DNA from: Prorocentrum cordatum
Taxonomy: Eukaryota; Sar; Dinophyceae; Prorocentrales; Prorocentraceae
Reading direction: 5' to 3'
NCBI GenBank assembly: GCA_963575745.1
Contig: CAUYUJ010002069.1
Span: 211,832-275,831, forward strand
Length of the DNA stretch: 64,000 nucleotides
Shown: positions 19,678-31,559 of the stretch, piece by piece
Layout of the letters: each line of letters begins with the position of its first letter
Position numbering within the stretch: position 1 is the stretch's first letter
Translations under genes and position numbers: made by a program
Notes under the pieces: model-generated
Databases searched by the model: none
Told to the model about the DNA's origin: nothing
What the model saw: the letters and a program-made list of their open reading frames with translations, nothing else

Positions 19678-21537
19678 ATGCCAACATCGGCTTCCAGGGA
19701 GCAAGTGCATCGGGGAGGCAAGCGGGCCCTACGACGGGCTGCGAGAGTGTTGCAATTGGACGGGAGTGTCTGGTACCGTGGTACGAGGTACACTCGAGCT
19801 ACGGCATCGAGGTCTTCGACACCAGTTCGAGACCCCACGGCCACCAGCGCCGCCAAGTATCACCTTCGCCAGCGTGCCCGACACCATCGTCAACAGCAGC
19901 TGATAAAGATTTGGACGTACAACTGCGAAAGCCTCATCCGAGTGGACCGCCTGGCCGAGATCTTTCGACTCGCCCGCGCCGCTCGTGTTGCCATCATCAG
20001 CCTCCAGAGTACCCTGCTGGAGCTGGCCACCCCGTGGACCACAGAAGGCGACAGACTTATCCCGACTCCGCGTACGACCAGAACCAGTAGTGATGGCTGT
20101 CTGATAGCTTTCAACCTGAAGTTTTTCTCTTTGAGCGAGCTCCGAGTCACTCACGAGTGGATGAGTGGGCGATTACAGGGCATTCGACTCACTAGAAGAG
20201 GCCCCCGAGAACGTGATATCTACATCTTGAATGGCTACGCCCCGCTGAACGAGGTCAGCCACGGCCGCATTGAAGCCGACCACCACGAACGAGCAGAAGC
20301 CCATAAGGCCCTACAAACCCAGTTCTGGGACACGTGTCGAGCGGCCTTCCGCCAGATCCCGCAGCGCTTGGCCCTAATCTTCAACCTGGACGCCAATGCT
20401 GCCATGTCCCCATCCCTGCCGAACGTGGGCTTCGCTGGACAGAGACGCCGGTATGCAGCCACCAACACCAACGGCTCGCGCCTACTGGAACTCCTCCAGG
20501 ACTACCACATGATGGCCCTGAACACGTTCGGCAAGAGCTCTCGCCAGAACGGCGCGTGGAAGCACACGGTGGGCAAAGGATGGACCACCATCGACTACAT
20601 CTGCACCCGCTTAGCAGGCTCCTAGGGCAGGCACGCAGCCCCTTTACAACAGTTACCAGTCAGCCTTGGCGGACACCGCGACCACCGACCTGTCGAAGCC
20701 TACGTGCACGCTGGGCCACGTGCGCGTCGCCAGCCTGGGGAGAAGCCCCTGCGGTGGAACCGCGACGCCATGGTGGCCGACCTCCACGCGCTCAAAAACC
20801 CAGGGGCACCTCCCCCGCAGCGCGTCCTCCAGATGCGCACAACCCTAGCCCAGATGATGACGGACAGCGGCCTCACTAACCATTGGTGGATGACGTGTGG
20901 CGAGGAGCTACCTTTCGCCACCCCCTCGGAATACTTCAACGCCGTGGAGCACGCCATCATTGAGGCTGCCGCCCCGCACTACGTCCTGGCACCCACGCAG
21001 ACCACGCGCCCGAAGCTGACGGACAACACCCTGGCCGGGATCGAGACCAAGCACACCATCCAGAGACGCATGGCTATGATCGCCGACCCCGCCTGCGCGC
21101 GCTTCATCGAGCTCCAGACCCTGTGCGACGAGGCGGCCAAGGCGGCTGCCAAGGCAGTGCGCTCAGAACGCCGACGACGTCTCGCAGAGACAGCGGCGGA
21201 GGCCGAGGCAGCGGACGCACACATGAACCTGCGCAAGCTCCACAGCGTAGTTCGCCGCCTAGCTCCGAAGCCTACGGCGCCAGTCATCGCGGTCACCAAC
21301 CCCACCACGGCGACGGTATGCATGGATTCCGAGGAGGAGACCCACGTCCGCACCAAGGCCCTCTGCGACATTTTTGACGGCACCCTGGTCAACATGGACA
21401 AACCTGGAGGCCCTCCTGGGATCCTCCCGAGAGACGACACACGCATTGGCTTATGCACGATCGATGACGTTGCCAAGGCTATCGCCAAAACGCCGAACTA
21501 CAAGAGCGCCCCTACCCTCAAGATGTCGCCCGACTCG
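19678..21537 (+). pseudogene. non-LTR (LINE-like) retrotransposon fragment: endonuclease and linker, RT missing
   Basis: From ATG 19,678 a 315-codon frame encodes an apurinic-type endonuclease/exonuclease/phosphatase fold as in LINE ORF2. Visible motifs are IKIWTYNCESL (Asn82), IYILNGYAPL, LIFNLDANAAM (Asp238, Asn240) and TTIDYIC (Asp306). The usual catalytic Glu after the second strand is absent: the site reads LQSTLLE. TAG at 20,623-20,625 stops the frame, but the same frame then carries GGHRDHRPVEAYV, the His motif closing the domain, and an Ala/Arg-rich linker ending at DDVAKAIAKTPNYKSAP, the element just ahead of LINE reverse transcriptase. At about 21,538 it breaks into a minisatellite and no RT follows. 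Clearly inactive. Confidence 0.85.
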
Positions 21538-22005
21538 ACCGACGGTGGTGGGGACAGTGGTGTGGGGATAGTGGGAATGTGGTGGAAACAGTGCGACGGT
21601 GGAGGGTACAGTTGTGGTGGGGTCAGTGGTGAGGGTGGTGGCGAGGACGGCGGTGGGACAATGGGACAGAGGTACAGCGGGGACAATGGTGGGGAAAGTG
21701 GGGACAGTGGCGGGAACAGTGGGACAGCTCAGTGGGACAGCGGAGGAAACAGTGGGACAGTGGGGACGGCGGGGACAGTCGGGCAGTGGTTGGGGCCGTG
21801 GAGAAAGTGGGGAGAGTGGAACCGTGGTGGGAATAGTGGCGGGGACAGTGGGGACAGTGCGACAGTGGTGGGGGTACTGGTGGGGACAGTAGGGATGGTG
21901 GTGGAACCAGCGGGGACAGTGGTGGTGACGATAGTGGTGCTGGGAACAGCAGTGGGGGATGTGGTGCGGACGGTGGTAGGGGCCGGGAGTCGGATGGCGC
22001 AACAT
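21538..22005. repeat. GGGGACAGTGG minisatellite
   Basis: About forty short units (GGGACAGTGG, GGGAACAGTGG and variants) begin exactly where the retroelement reading frame loses its protein character. The retroelement frame stays open through it to 22,044 as Gly/Ser/Val-rich sequence. Confidence 0.9.
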
Positions 22006-23800
22006 AGACCAGCCGCAGATCTTCTTTTGGCTTACAGAGTATGAGGATCTCACCCCTCCCACCTCCGGACTTAGCCGCTCCCTGCGTCACGTTGAAATGT
22101 GTGTATGATTGTGCCCCATCGCCCATCTTACACGTGAGTTCGTACCATTCCAGCCAAAGCTTGGCCGCCCCCCATTCATCCCCTGCATGAGCTTCGACGC
22201 GCGCGCATTCGTTTATCAACAGCCATAAGTTGCCACAAATCCTTTGCAACAGATGGGCCGAAGTGCACAAGCGCGCGTCGTCGCGCGCGCATGCCGAAAT
22301 TCTTCGAAACCCTCCGGCTTCGCACGGATTTCAGAACGATGCGCCCCGGAAACATATCAAACCACATGGTCTCGCAACGCGAATTTTCAAAACAAGCGCG
22401 CGCTCGCTCTCTGGCAGATTCTTAAGAAAACCTTGGGTCCTTCTCTCGCGCGCGAGCGTCGAAATCGCTCGACGCCCTTGCGCGCGTGCTGTCGCGAGCA
22501 CCCCGCGCAGAAACTACGGCGAAGTGCACGCGCGCGTCGTCGCACGCGCGCGCGCGGGAACTCTCCGATCATCCCAGGTGTCGCGCTGATTTTTAGATCG
22601 AGTGCCCCCGAAGACATATAAATTCACGTGGCTTTTTGCTGCGTCGGTCCTCAGAAATCCTTGCGTTCGCGCCCTTTGGAATTCCGGGGAAAACCGCGCG
22701 GTTCTGCCAGCGTTTCGATTGCATTCGGCGTAGCGTGCTTCTCGCGCCGCGCGCCGACATCATTCGGGCGCCCTTGCGCGCTGGGGGGGGGCGGGCGGGC
22801 GCGGGGGGGGGGGCGCGATCCGCGTCGAAAGACGCCGCGCGGGCCAATCTCGCGCGTCGGCCGTCAGCCGCGCGCGCATGTCATATTCATCGCAATGCCT
22901 TCCTCGCCGACTCGAGGGCGCCGTCGTCGTCGTCGTCGGCGCGATCAGCTGGCCTTGCCGTCGTCGCTGTCGCCCTCGTCGCCAGCGTCGCTACCATCAC
23001 ATCCTTCCTAGAAGAGATGTGCGACCTCCCCGCCCCCCCTTTTTTCGCGTTGCAATTGCGTGTGATCCTGCCCTCGCCCATCCTAAGCACGCGCTCGCAC
23101 TGCCCCAGCTGCGCCGGCGCCGGCCCCGCCCGCGGCGGAAACTATTGCGCGCGCGCGCTCGTGCATCACAAATCAAAAAATGCGCCGGAATCCGCTGCTA
23201 CAGATTGGAGGAAGAGCACGCGCGCGCGTCGCCGCGCGCGCATGCCGAAATCCTTCAAAAACCATCGGTTCGCAGGGATTCCAAAATCGTGCGCGCAATA
23301 AACGCGCCGAGACACATGGCGTCGCCACGAGGATTGCTTGCGCTCGCTCTCTTGTAGATCCTCCAGAAAAAGCAAAGGTTGCCAACATTTTCATAACATG
23401 TCACCTAACGGGCTTCGCGCGCGCGCATGCCGAAATTGTTCGAACGCCATTGCACGCGCGCTGTCGCAGGAGCCCCCTGCAAAAAATGCGGCGAAGCGCG
23501 CGCGCCCGCGTCGTCGCGCGCGCGCCGACAATCTTCAGAGACTTCGGGCGTCGCGCGATTTCAACATCGAGTGCCCCGAAATCATGCGCAACGCATGGTT
23601 TTACAGCATCAGTTGTCGCAAATGCATGCCCTCGCGCACCTGCGAATTCTTCTGGAATTCTTGTTGGCTGTTCAGCATTTTCGTGAAATTCGGCCAAGCG
23701 CCCTCCTCGCGCCGCGCGCCGACATGATTCGAGATTCGAGCGCCGTTGCGCGCGCGCGGGGGGGGGGGGGGGGCGCGACCCGTGCCAAGCAGCGCCGCGC

Positions 23801-24097
23801 GTGCCAATCTCGCGCGTCGGCCGCGGCGCGAAGATGTCGAACTCCTCCCGCAGCCGCCGTCGCCAGCGCGATGGCGCCGTCATCGTCGTCGGCGTGATCA
23901 GCGTCGACGGCGTCGCAGGCCCTGTCGTCGTCGCTGCCGTTCTTGTCGCCGGAGTCGCCGCCGACATCATCGCGCCCGCCGCCGTCGGCGTTGCCGCGAT
24001 GCCGCGCCCGCCCAGGTCACTGACTCGCACTGAAGTGCCCGCTGGGAAATACCCTGCGGCCAGCGCCGCCGCGGCCGCGTCGGTCAGGCCGCGCTAG
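23801..24097 (+). CDS. hydrophobic open frame in array unit 2 (doubtful)
   Basis: 98 codons with a Val/Ala/Ile-rich stretch (AVIVVGVISVDGVAG onward, roughly residues 27-70) followed by RTEVPAGK and ending at TAG. Units 3 and 4 carry the equivalent frame ending at an equivalent TAG. It may be a decayed tandem gene or a fortuitous frame in GTC/GCC-rich satellite DNA. Confidence 0.2.
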   Translation: MPISRVGRGAKMSNSSRSRRRQRDGAVIVVGVISVDGVAGPVVVAAVLVAGVAADIIAPAAVGVAAMPRPPRSLTRTEVPAGKYPAASAAAAASVRPR

Positions 24098-25039
24098 CTG
24101 GCCGCCGCGCGCGCGAGCACGCGCGGGGCTGCGCCCCTCAGAGACGCACCAGCCAACGCCAAGCACTCATCGCAATCGTCGCCGCGTGGGCTTTGCAAGC
24201 CAAGTCGCGGGCGCGCGGCCGAGATGGTCGCGCGGGCGATGCATTGGCAACTCATTGCAAACAGGAATTCATTTTCTTTTCCACAACAAGGTTCTTCCGA
24301 CCCCCTCCCGGGGGTTGCAGAGCTTCCTAGTCGCATCGCAATTTGCAGATGATTCTGCCCCATCGCCCATCCTGACATTGAATTTGCATTATCCCAGGGG
24401 GGCTGGCATCGCCCCCGCCACCCCCTGCGAGCAATCCCATGCGCGCGCGTTCGTTCATCGGAAAACATAAGTTTCCAAGAATCATTTACCAAGCAACAAA
24501 AATACGGAGTGCATGCGCGCGCGCCGTCGCGCGCGCATGCCGGAATATGTAAACCTTGTTATTTCGGGAGGATTTCAATATCGAGTGCCCAAACAGAAAT
24601 TTGCATTTGCAGAGGTCTCGCAACGCGATTTTGTGAGAAACAACACGCGCGCGCGGTCTTGCTAATTATTGAGAAAACCGGCGGTTTTTCAAGATTTTCC
24701 GAAAATGCTACCAAACGGGCTTCGCGCGCGCATGTCGAAATCGTTCGAACGCCCTCGCTCGCGTGCCGTCGCGAGAATCCTCTGCAACAGATGAAACGAA
24801 GTGCGCGCGCGCGTCGTCGCGCGCGTGCCAGAATCCTTCAAAAACCTTTGGTTTCGGAGGGGTTCCAAAATCGAGTTCCAAAAAACAATACAAAAAACAC
24901 AACACGGACCTTCAACAAAAGCGCGCGCGTTTGCGAATTCTTATGAAATCCATCGTTTTTTTCCACATGTTCATAACATGCTATCAAGCGGGCTTCGCGA
25001 GCGCGCGCATGTCGAAATCGTTCGAGCGCCCTTGCGCGT

Positions 25040-25372
25040 GTGCTGGGGTGGCACCATCCGTGTCAAATAATACCGCGCGAGCCACTCTCGCGCGTCTGCC
25101 GCGCGCGCATTTCGAATTCCTTCCAAAACCTTCATCGCCGACGCGAAGACGCCGTCATCGTCGTCGGCGCGATCAGCATCGGCGCCGTCGCTGGCTGCCC
25201 CGTCGTCGCTGTCAGCATCGTCGCCAGCATAGCTGCTATCATCATCGCGTCTACCGTTGTCGACGTTGCCATGATACCGCGCCCGCCCAAGTTGCCGACT
25301 CGCACTGAGGCTCCCGCTGGGATGTGCCGAGCGGTCAGCGCCACCGCGTTCGCGTCGGTCGCGTCGGACTAG
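25040..25372 (+). CDS. hydrophobic open frame in array unit 3 (doubtful)
   Basis: 110 codons. Basic start (PREPLSRVCRARISN, HRRREDAVIV) then about 45 hydrophobic residues and a tail PTRTEAPAGM, ending at TAG. The minus strand of the same place also holds a long acidic frame, so coding strand is not settled. Confidence 0.22.
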   Translation: MLGWHHPCQIIPREPLSRVCRARISNSFQNLHRRREDAVIVVGAISIGAVAGCPVVAVSIVASIAAIIIASTVVDVAMIPRPPKLPTRTEAPAGMCRAVSATAFASVASD

Positions 25373-26311
25373 CTGGCCGCTGCGCGCGCGAGCATGCGCG
25401 GACTTGCGCGGCCGCAGAGATGCACCAGCCAACGTCAAGCACTCATCGCAATCGCTTCCGCATGGGGTTTGCAGGCCAAGTTGCGGGCGGGCGGGCGGGA
25501 TGCTTGCGCGAGCAGTGGAGTGGGCAACTTCAAGTTGAGCATTGATGAGTTGCGCCGCATCAGTCGCACACTGTAGATTCTCCTTTAAAGCAAGAAATAG
25601 GTTCTACCACCGCCCCCCCCCCCCCAGGGGTTCAAGATTCATTTCTTCGCATTGCAGTTTACATGCGATTCTGGCCCAATGTCAATCCTACCTGTGAATT
25701 CATACTTTTCCAGCTAGGCCGGCATCGCCCCCCCCGCCCTCCCCCGCAAAAAAACACGCGCGCGCACTCCCTTATCAGAAGTCATAAGTTTTCAAGAATC
25801 CCTTGCGAAAGAAAAATAAACGAAGGGCACGCGCACGCGTCGTCCCGCGCGCATACCGAAGTCCTTCAACAACCTTCGGCTTCCAAAAGAGATCGCAATC
25901 GAGCGTCAAGCGAAAAAACATAAAAGCACAGGGTTTTGCAACGCAGACCTTCAACAACAAATAAATGAACCAAAAAAAAGCATGCGCGCGCTCTCTTGCG
26001 AATTCTTATGAAAACCATAGGTTTTGCTATATTGTCTGAAAATACTACCATATGGGCTTCGCGCGCGCATGTCGAAATCTTTCGAACGCCCTTGCGCGCG
26101 CGCCGTCGCGAGAATCCTTTGCGCGGAAATGAAAGAAAGTGCACGCCCGCGCGTCGTCGCGCGCGCGTGCCGAAATCTTTCAAAAACTCACGGTTCCGGA
26201 AGGATGTTTAAATCGAGTGTCAAAGAAACATGCAAACACATGTCTTCGCAACATTGATATTCAGGAAAGCGCGGTCTGGCAAATTCTTAAGAAAACCACG
26301 TTTGTCATGTT

Positions 26312-26713
26312 TTGCGTTTTGCTACCAACCAGCGTCGCGCGCGCGCATGTCAACATTGTTCGAGCGTCCTTGCGCGCGTGCTGGGGCGGCGCGATCCGTG
26401 TCAAATAGTACCACGCGAGCCACTTTCGTACGTCTGCCGCGCGCGCATTTCGAATTTCCTCCAAAACCTTTCTAGCCGACGCGAAGACGCCGTCATCGTC
26501 GCCAGCGTGATCGGCATCGGCGCCGTCGCTGGCTGCGCCGCCGTTGCTGTCAGCATCGTCACCAGCATCGCTACTATCATCATCATCGCGTCTACAATCG
26601 TCGACGTTGCCATGATACCGCACCCGCCCAAGGCGCCGACTCGCACTCAAGTGCCCGCTGGGATGCGCCCAGCGGCCAGCACCACCGCTGCCGCGTCGGT
26701 CGCGCCAAACTAG
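26312..26713 (+). CDS. hydrophobic open frame in array unit 4 (doubtful)
   Basis: 133 codons aligning with the unit 3 frame over PREPLS-VCRARISN, RREDAVIV, the hydrophobic stretch and PTRTQVPAGM, again ending at TAG. Unit 5 carries a one-base shift before the tail and unit 6 a larger deletion, so the frame is not maintained throughout. Confidence 0.22.
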   Translation: MRFATNQRRARACQHCSSVLARVLGRRDPCQIVPREPLSYVCRARISNFLQNLSSRREDAVIVASVIGIGAVAGCAAVAVSIVTSIATIIIIASTIVDVAMIPHPPKAPTRTQVPAGMRPAASTTAAASVAPN

Positions 26714-29473
26714 CTGGCCGCTGCGCGCGCGAGCATGCGTGGGCTGGCGCGGCCGCAGAGATGCGCCAGCCAGCGCCAAGCACTCATCGCAATCGCCGCC
26801 GCCTGAGGTTTTTCAAAACCAAGCTGCGGCTGGGTAGGCGCGATGTTTGCGCGAGCAGTGGAGTCGACAGTTTACTGCGAACAGAAATTAGTTGCACCGC
26901 GTACATCGCACCTTATATGCATTCTTTTCTTAGCGAGATGTAGGATCACCCCCCCTTCCCGGGGTCAACGGCTCACTTTTTTGCGTTGCCATCTATATAT
27001 GATGCTGCACAGTCGTCCATCCTAAATGGCCCAGCTAAGCTGGCATCGACCCCCCTCATCCTCCGCAGACAACATTATGCGCGCGCATTCGTTTCACAAG
27101 CCGTAAATGACCAAGAATCCTTCTGTAACACAAAAGCGGGAGGAAGTGCACTCGCGCGCGTCGTCGCGCGCGCGTGCTTGTTTTTGGGTTTTCGCGAGGA
27201 TGCCAATAACGCGTGCCCAGAAACAATAACATGGTGTCGCAACAAAAGTTGTCGAAACAAATTTGCGCTCGCGCTCTTGCTAATTCTTGGGCAAACCATA
27301 GGTTTTGAACATTTTCATAAGTTGCTACCAAGCGGGCTTTGCGCGCTCGTGCGTCGAAATCGCTCGAGCGCCCATGCGCGCGTGCTGTCGCGAGGGCCCG
27401 TTGCGCAACATGCGACGAAGTGCGCGCGCGCGTCGCCGCGCGCGCGTGCCAAAATCCTTCAAAGACGCGCAGGTTTCGCGCGGATGTCAACATCGAGTGC
27501 CCCGAAAGCATGTAGAACGCATGGTTTTACAGCATCAGCTTTCAAAAAATGCGCGCGCTCGCGCTCCTGCGGATCCTTCTGGGTACTTTTTTGTTGGCAT
27601 TTTCTTAGGATTCGGCAAGCGACCCCCTCGCGCCGCACGTCGACGCGATTCGAGCGCCCTTGCGCGCGTGCGGGGGGGGGGGGGGGGCACGATCCGCGTA
27701 AAATAACACCATGCGGGCCAATTTCGCGCGTCGGCCGCGCAAGCGCGTCGAACTCCTTCCAACACCGCCATCGCCAACGCGGGGGGGGGGGGTCGTCGTC
27801 AGCGCGGTCAGCATCGGCGCCGCCGCTGGCTTTGCCGTCGTCGCTGTCATCCTCGTCCCAAGCATCGCCACCGTCGTCATCGTGTCAACCGTCGTCGGCG
27901 TTGCCATGATGCCGCGCCCGTCCAACTCGCTGATCGCATTGAAGTGCCCGCTGGGAAATGCCCAGCGGGCAGCGCCACCGCGGCCGCGTCGGTCGCGCCG
28001 CACTAGCAGGCCGCTGCGCGCGCGAGCATGCGCGGGCTTGCGCGGCCGCAGAGATGCACCAGCTCACTCCAAGCACTCATCGCCATCGCCGCCGCATTGG
28101 TTCTTCAAACCAAGTTGCGGGTGGGCGGGTGGGATGCTTGCGCGAAGAGTGGAGTTGACAACTACAAATTCGGCAGGGTGGATTCTCCTTTTCGTATGAC
28201 AATTTCCGTTCCTTTTTTCGTATTGCAACTTACATATTGTTACGCCGCAGTATCCATCTTTCATATGACTTCATATCATTCCAGGCAAACCGGCATCGAT
28301 CTCCCCCCGTCATCTTCTTCGAAAGCATTACGCGCGCACTCGTTAATAACAAATCAGAGACAAGACGAAGTGCACGCGCGCGCGCGTCGTCGCGCGCGGA
28401 TGCCGGAATTTTTCAAAACCTTCCAGCTTCGCAAGGATTTCAAAACCTAGCGCGTTCAAACAGGTTGAAACACATGGTGTCGCAACCCGGATTTTCAAAG
28501 CAAACTTGCGCGCGCGATCTTGCGAGTTTTTATAGGTTTTGCGACATATTCATAACATGCTACCAAACGGGCCTCGCCAGCGCTCGTTTCTAAATATTTC
28601 GAACGCCCTTGCGCGCGTGCTGTCGCGAGAACCCTTTGCAATAAATGGGAAGAAGTGCGTGCGCACGCGTCGTCGCGCGCGCATGCTGAAATCTTTCAAA
28701 AACCTTCGGTTTCGCAGCGGTTTCAAAATCGAGTGTCCTGAAACCACTTAAAACACATGGTTCCGAAACATCAGTTTTCAAGCAAGTTTGCGCGCGCTCC
28801 TGCGAATTCTTAAGACAACCACAGGCTGTTCCTCCAACGTGTTCATGGAATTCTGCCAAACGGGCCTTTCGCGCCGCATGCCGAAATCATTCGCACACCC
28901 TTGCGCGTGTGGTCGGGGTTGGGGGGGCACGATCCGTGTCAACTAGTGCCATACGGCCGATCTCGCGCGTCGGCCGCGCGCGCATGTCGAACTCCTTCCA
29001 AAACATTCATCACCGACGCGAGGACGCCGTCATCGTCGTCGACGTGATCAACATTGGCCCCGTCAGTGGCCGTGCCGTCGTCGCTGTCTACACTTGTCGA
29101 CGCTGCTATGATACCGCGCCCGCCCAAGTCGCAGACTCGCACTGAAGTGCCCGTTGGGATGTGCCCAGCGGTCAGCGCCACCGCGGCCACGTCGGTCGCG
29201 CCAAACTAGCAGGCCGTTGCGCGCGCGCATGCGCGGGCTGGCGCGGCCGCAAAGATGCACCAGCCAACTCCAAGCATTCATCACAATCATCACTCCATGG
29301 GTTTAGCAAACCAAGTTGCGGGTGGGTGGGTGGGATGTTTGCAAGAGCGTGAGATGTGTCAATTCGTTCTACAACATCAATTGCACCGCGCACAGTGCGC
29401 CACATCGATTGCATCACATGTATTGTCCAACGTAGATTGGTGGACATAGCTAGCAAACGTTGGCTAACATTGA

Positions 29474-29920
29474 GAATCCGCACATTCGTTCGACCCATCG
29501 GCCTTCGATGATGATGTTTCGGATTATGGTGGTGACGCTGATGATGATGGTGGCGATGACGATGCTGATGATGACGGTGATGGTGCTGATGTTGATGATG
29601 CTAATGATGATGACGAGGATGACGATGATGATGACCATGATGACGTGACGACGACGACGTGACGACGACGCGAAGGCGGCCAAACGTCAACGGCAGCAGC
29701 GGCGACGGCGACGGCGGCGGTGGCGACGATGGCGACGACGACGGCGACGACGAAGTCCTCCCGCAGGGGCCGCCGGCGCTCGCGGTCGCGCAGGCGGAAG
29801 GCCGTGGGCGACGCCCGCGGGCACCAGTCGCCCGTGCGTTCCCAGGCCCGTGCGGCGGCGGCGGCGGACGGCCACGACTGGCAGGGCGGGGCCAAAGACG
29901 ATCCTGAGATTTGGGCGTAG
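29474..29920 (+). CDS. candidate exon(s): Asp-rich then RS-rich, one in-frame TGA
   Basis: Directly after the array one frame reads an Asp-rich region (FDDDVSDYGGDADDDGGDDD and on) to TGA at 29,660-29,662. It continues in the same frame Thr/Ala-rich, then SSRRGRRRSRSRRRKAVGDA, a His/Gln/Arg part and DGHDWQGGAKDDPEIWA before TAG 29,918-29,920. The last 65 codons have G/C third positions and non-repetitive composition, suggesting a genuine C-terminal exon; the Asp-rich half may be degenerate GAT repeat or a separate exon. No named family. Confidence 0.35.
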
Positions 29921-30475
29921 CAGTTTTTTCACGCTGGGCGTTTCCGCCAGTTTCTCTGCCCGGGGGACCACCACGTATCGATCCGCCTCGAAAGCGGAGG
30001 CGGGAAGGTGAGGTCTAGGGCTCCGGTCGTGATTTTCTACGGTGCCGCATTTTTGGGGGAAGCGTCAGATCTCAGGGGACGTCGGGGAGCCGTCCCCAGA
30101 CCTGCTCGCGTCGTGGAAGATCGCGGCGGGAGGTTCTCAGTTACAGAAGGTGCATCATGTAAGACATCGGCCAGCAAACACGTGCCCCGCAGAAGTTTCT
30201 TGTCCGTCGAGTTCCACAGGGACCCGCGACGAAGATGTATTTAACACTTCTCATCGCAAGTATTCGATCAGCAAGAAAGAAAGAATTCTTATCGTACGCG
30301 CTGGTTCTATACATTTGGCTTCTGGAGATGCCGGGCCCCAGGGCCGTCAAATAACAGCTCCCAGGGACGGGGTCTAGACTCTAGACCTCCAGGAGGTGCA
30401 CGTTCTAAGAAAATGATGACGTCGGAGGTCTTGGTCCACCTCCCCCTCCATCTTTTTGCGTTGTCGTTTTTTTGT
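29921..30475. other. no feature seen
   Basis: Unique sequence downstream of the RS-rich candidate; probably 3' flank or intron. Confidence 0.4.
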
Positions 30476-30477
30476 TT

Positions 30478-30655
30478 CTCCTCTTCCTCCTCCTCCTCCT
30501 CCTCCTCCTCCTCCTCGTCCGCCTCGTCCTCTTCCTATTCCTACTCCTCTTCATCCTCATCCTCCCCCTCCTCCTCCTCCTCCCCCTCCTCCTCCTCCTC
30601 CTCCTCCTCCTCGTCCTCGTCCTCCTCCTCCTCCTCCTCCTCCTTTCTCCTGAGC
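30478..30655. repeat. (CTC)n microsatellite
   Basis: CTC/TCC triplets with CTCGTC and TATTCC interruptions. A shorter CTC tract lies at about 31,100-31,195. Confidence 0.95.
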
Positions 30656-30659
30656 GGTC

Positions 30660-31096
30660 GTTCGCTTCATATTTCTGTCAGGCTGGATGATGACTGTTTC
30701 ATCCTGGCCTGCAGTTTGTGGCACGTATTCGGAATGCACCCTCATGCGGATCAATGAGAGTCGCCCTAGAGAAGTTAGATCGGTTTTCGCCGGTAGAGCC
30801 TGGCCTCTGCCAATGTCGGGAAGGCGCCCCAAGGCCCCAAAGACGAGACCCGTAGCGTGCGGTGCCCCGATCCCATTGGAGAAGGTGGCCCACGGAGGCT
30901 CTCTCAGTCCAGCGTTCGAGTCGCCGTCAGCGAAATCGAACCCTTTCTGGCGCCGGGCGATGGGCCTCCACTCTCCTGAGCCAGCGCCCCTCTGGGTTAA
31001 GCGTTGTGCAGTTCGGCTGCGGTGCAGAGCCGCTCTCGCAGGCGACGCCCGTCTCAGATGCAGCCACAGGCGTCGCCCATGAGCTCGACTAGACAA
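30660..31096. other. unique segment open on both strands
   Basis: The plus strand has a 131-codon frame (30,687-31,082) and the minus strand is open from 31,096 down into the CTC tract (starts MSSRAHGRRLW; includes PDIGRGQALPAKTDLTSLGR). Both have ordinary amino-acid mixtures and neither shows strong GC3. At most one is real and none is recognised. Confidence 0.25.
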
Positions 31097-31559
31097 CGCC
31101 TCCTCCTATTCCTTTTCTTCCTCCTTGCGCTGATCCTTCTCCTCCTCCTCCTCCGCCTCCTCCTCCTCTCCCTCATCCTCCTCCTCGTCCTCGGTCTGCC
31201 TCGACTTGATCCGATTCACGCTGTGAAGATGCAAGATCCGAAGTGTCCACTCTGTCTCCTCCCCCCTGAAAATCGGTGCCTGGACATCTCAGGCTGTGCG
31301 TTTGAAAGATGCCAGGGCGGATCCAGCTATGGCAACGAGATCTCCCAAAGGCCCAGCGAGGCCCACATGCGCTGTGAAAACTGGAAGCCAGCGGTAAACC
31401 GTCAATCTTGGTTACCGCCGGGAACTCGTAGAGCTTCCTTGCCATACACACACACATATACACACATATACATATATATATATAGGAATGGCATACGAGC
31501 GCGGTAATCTCGCATTCAGCGCGCGCGAGGGTGTGCGGTTTCATAGACATGTGCTCGAC

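Larger units (their letters stand above)
22070..29450. repeat. higher-order tandem array, about six 1.2-1.35-kb units
   Basis: A landmark GTCATCGTCGTCGGCGCGAT recurs near 22,920, 23,876, 25,151, 26,489, 27,793 and 29,027; a second, ACCAGCCAACGCCAAGCACT, near 24,148, 25,418, 26,764, 28,058 and 29,260. Each unit also contains two GCGCGTCGTCGCGCGCGC blocks followed by ATGCCGAAATC-TTCAAA, so units are themselves built of ~270-bp sub-repeats. The first unit lacks its 3' quarter. G-runs of 8-17 bases sit at one fixed position in several units. Confidence 0.9.

Noticed and set aside
22070-29450. CRISPR-like array
   Set aside because: Repeats are 1.2-1.35 kb with diverged internal sub-repeats; there are no short identical repeats with unique spacers and no cas-like genes, and the genome is eukaryotic in style.
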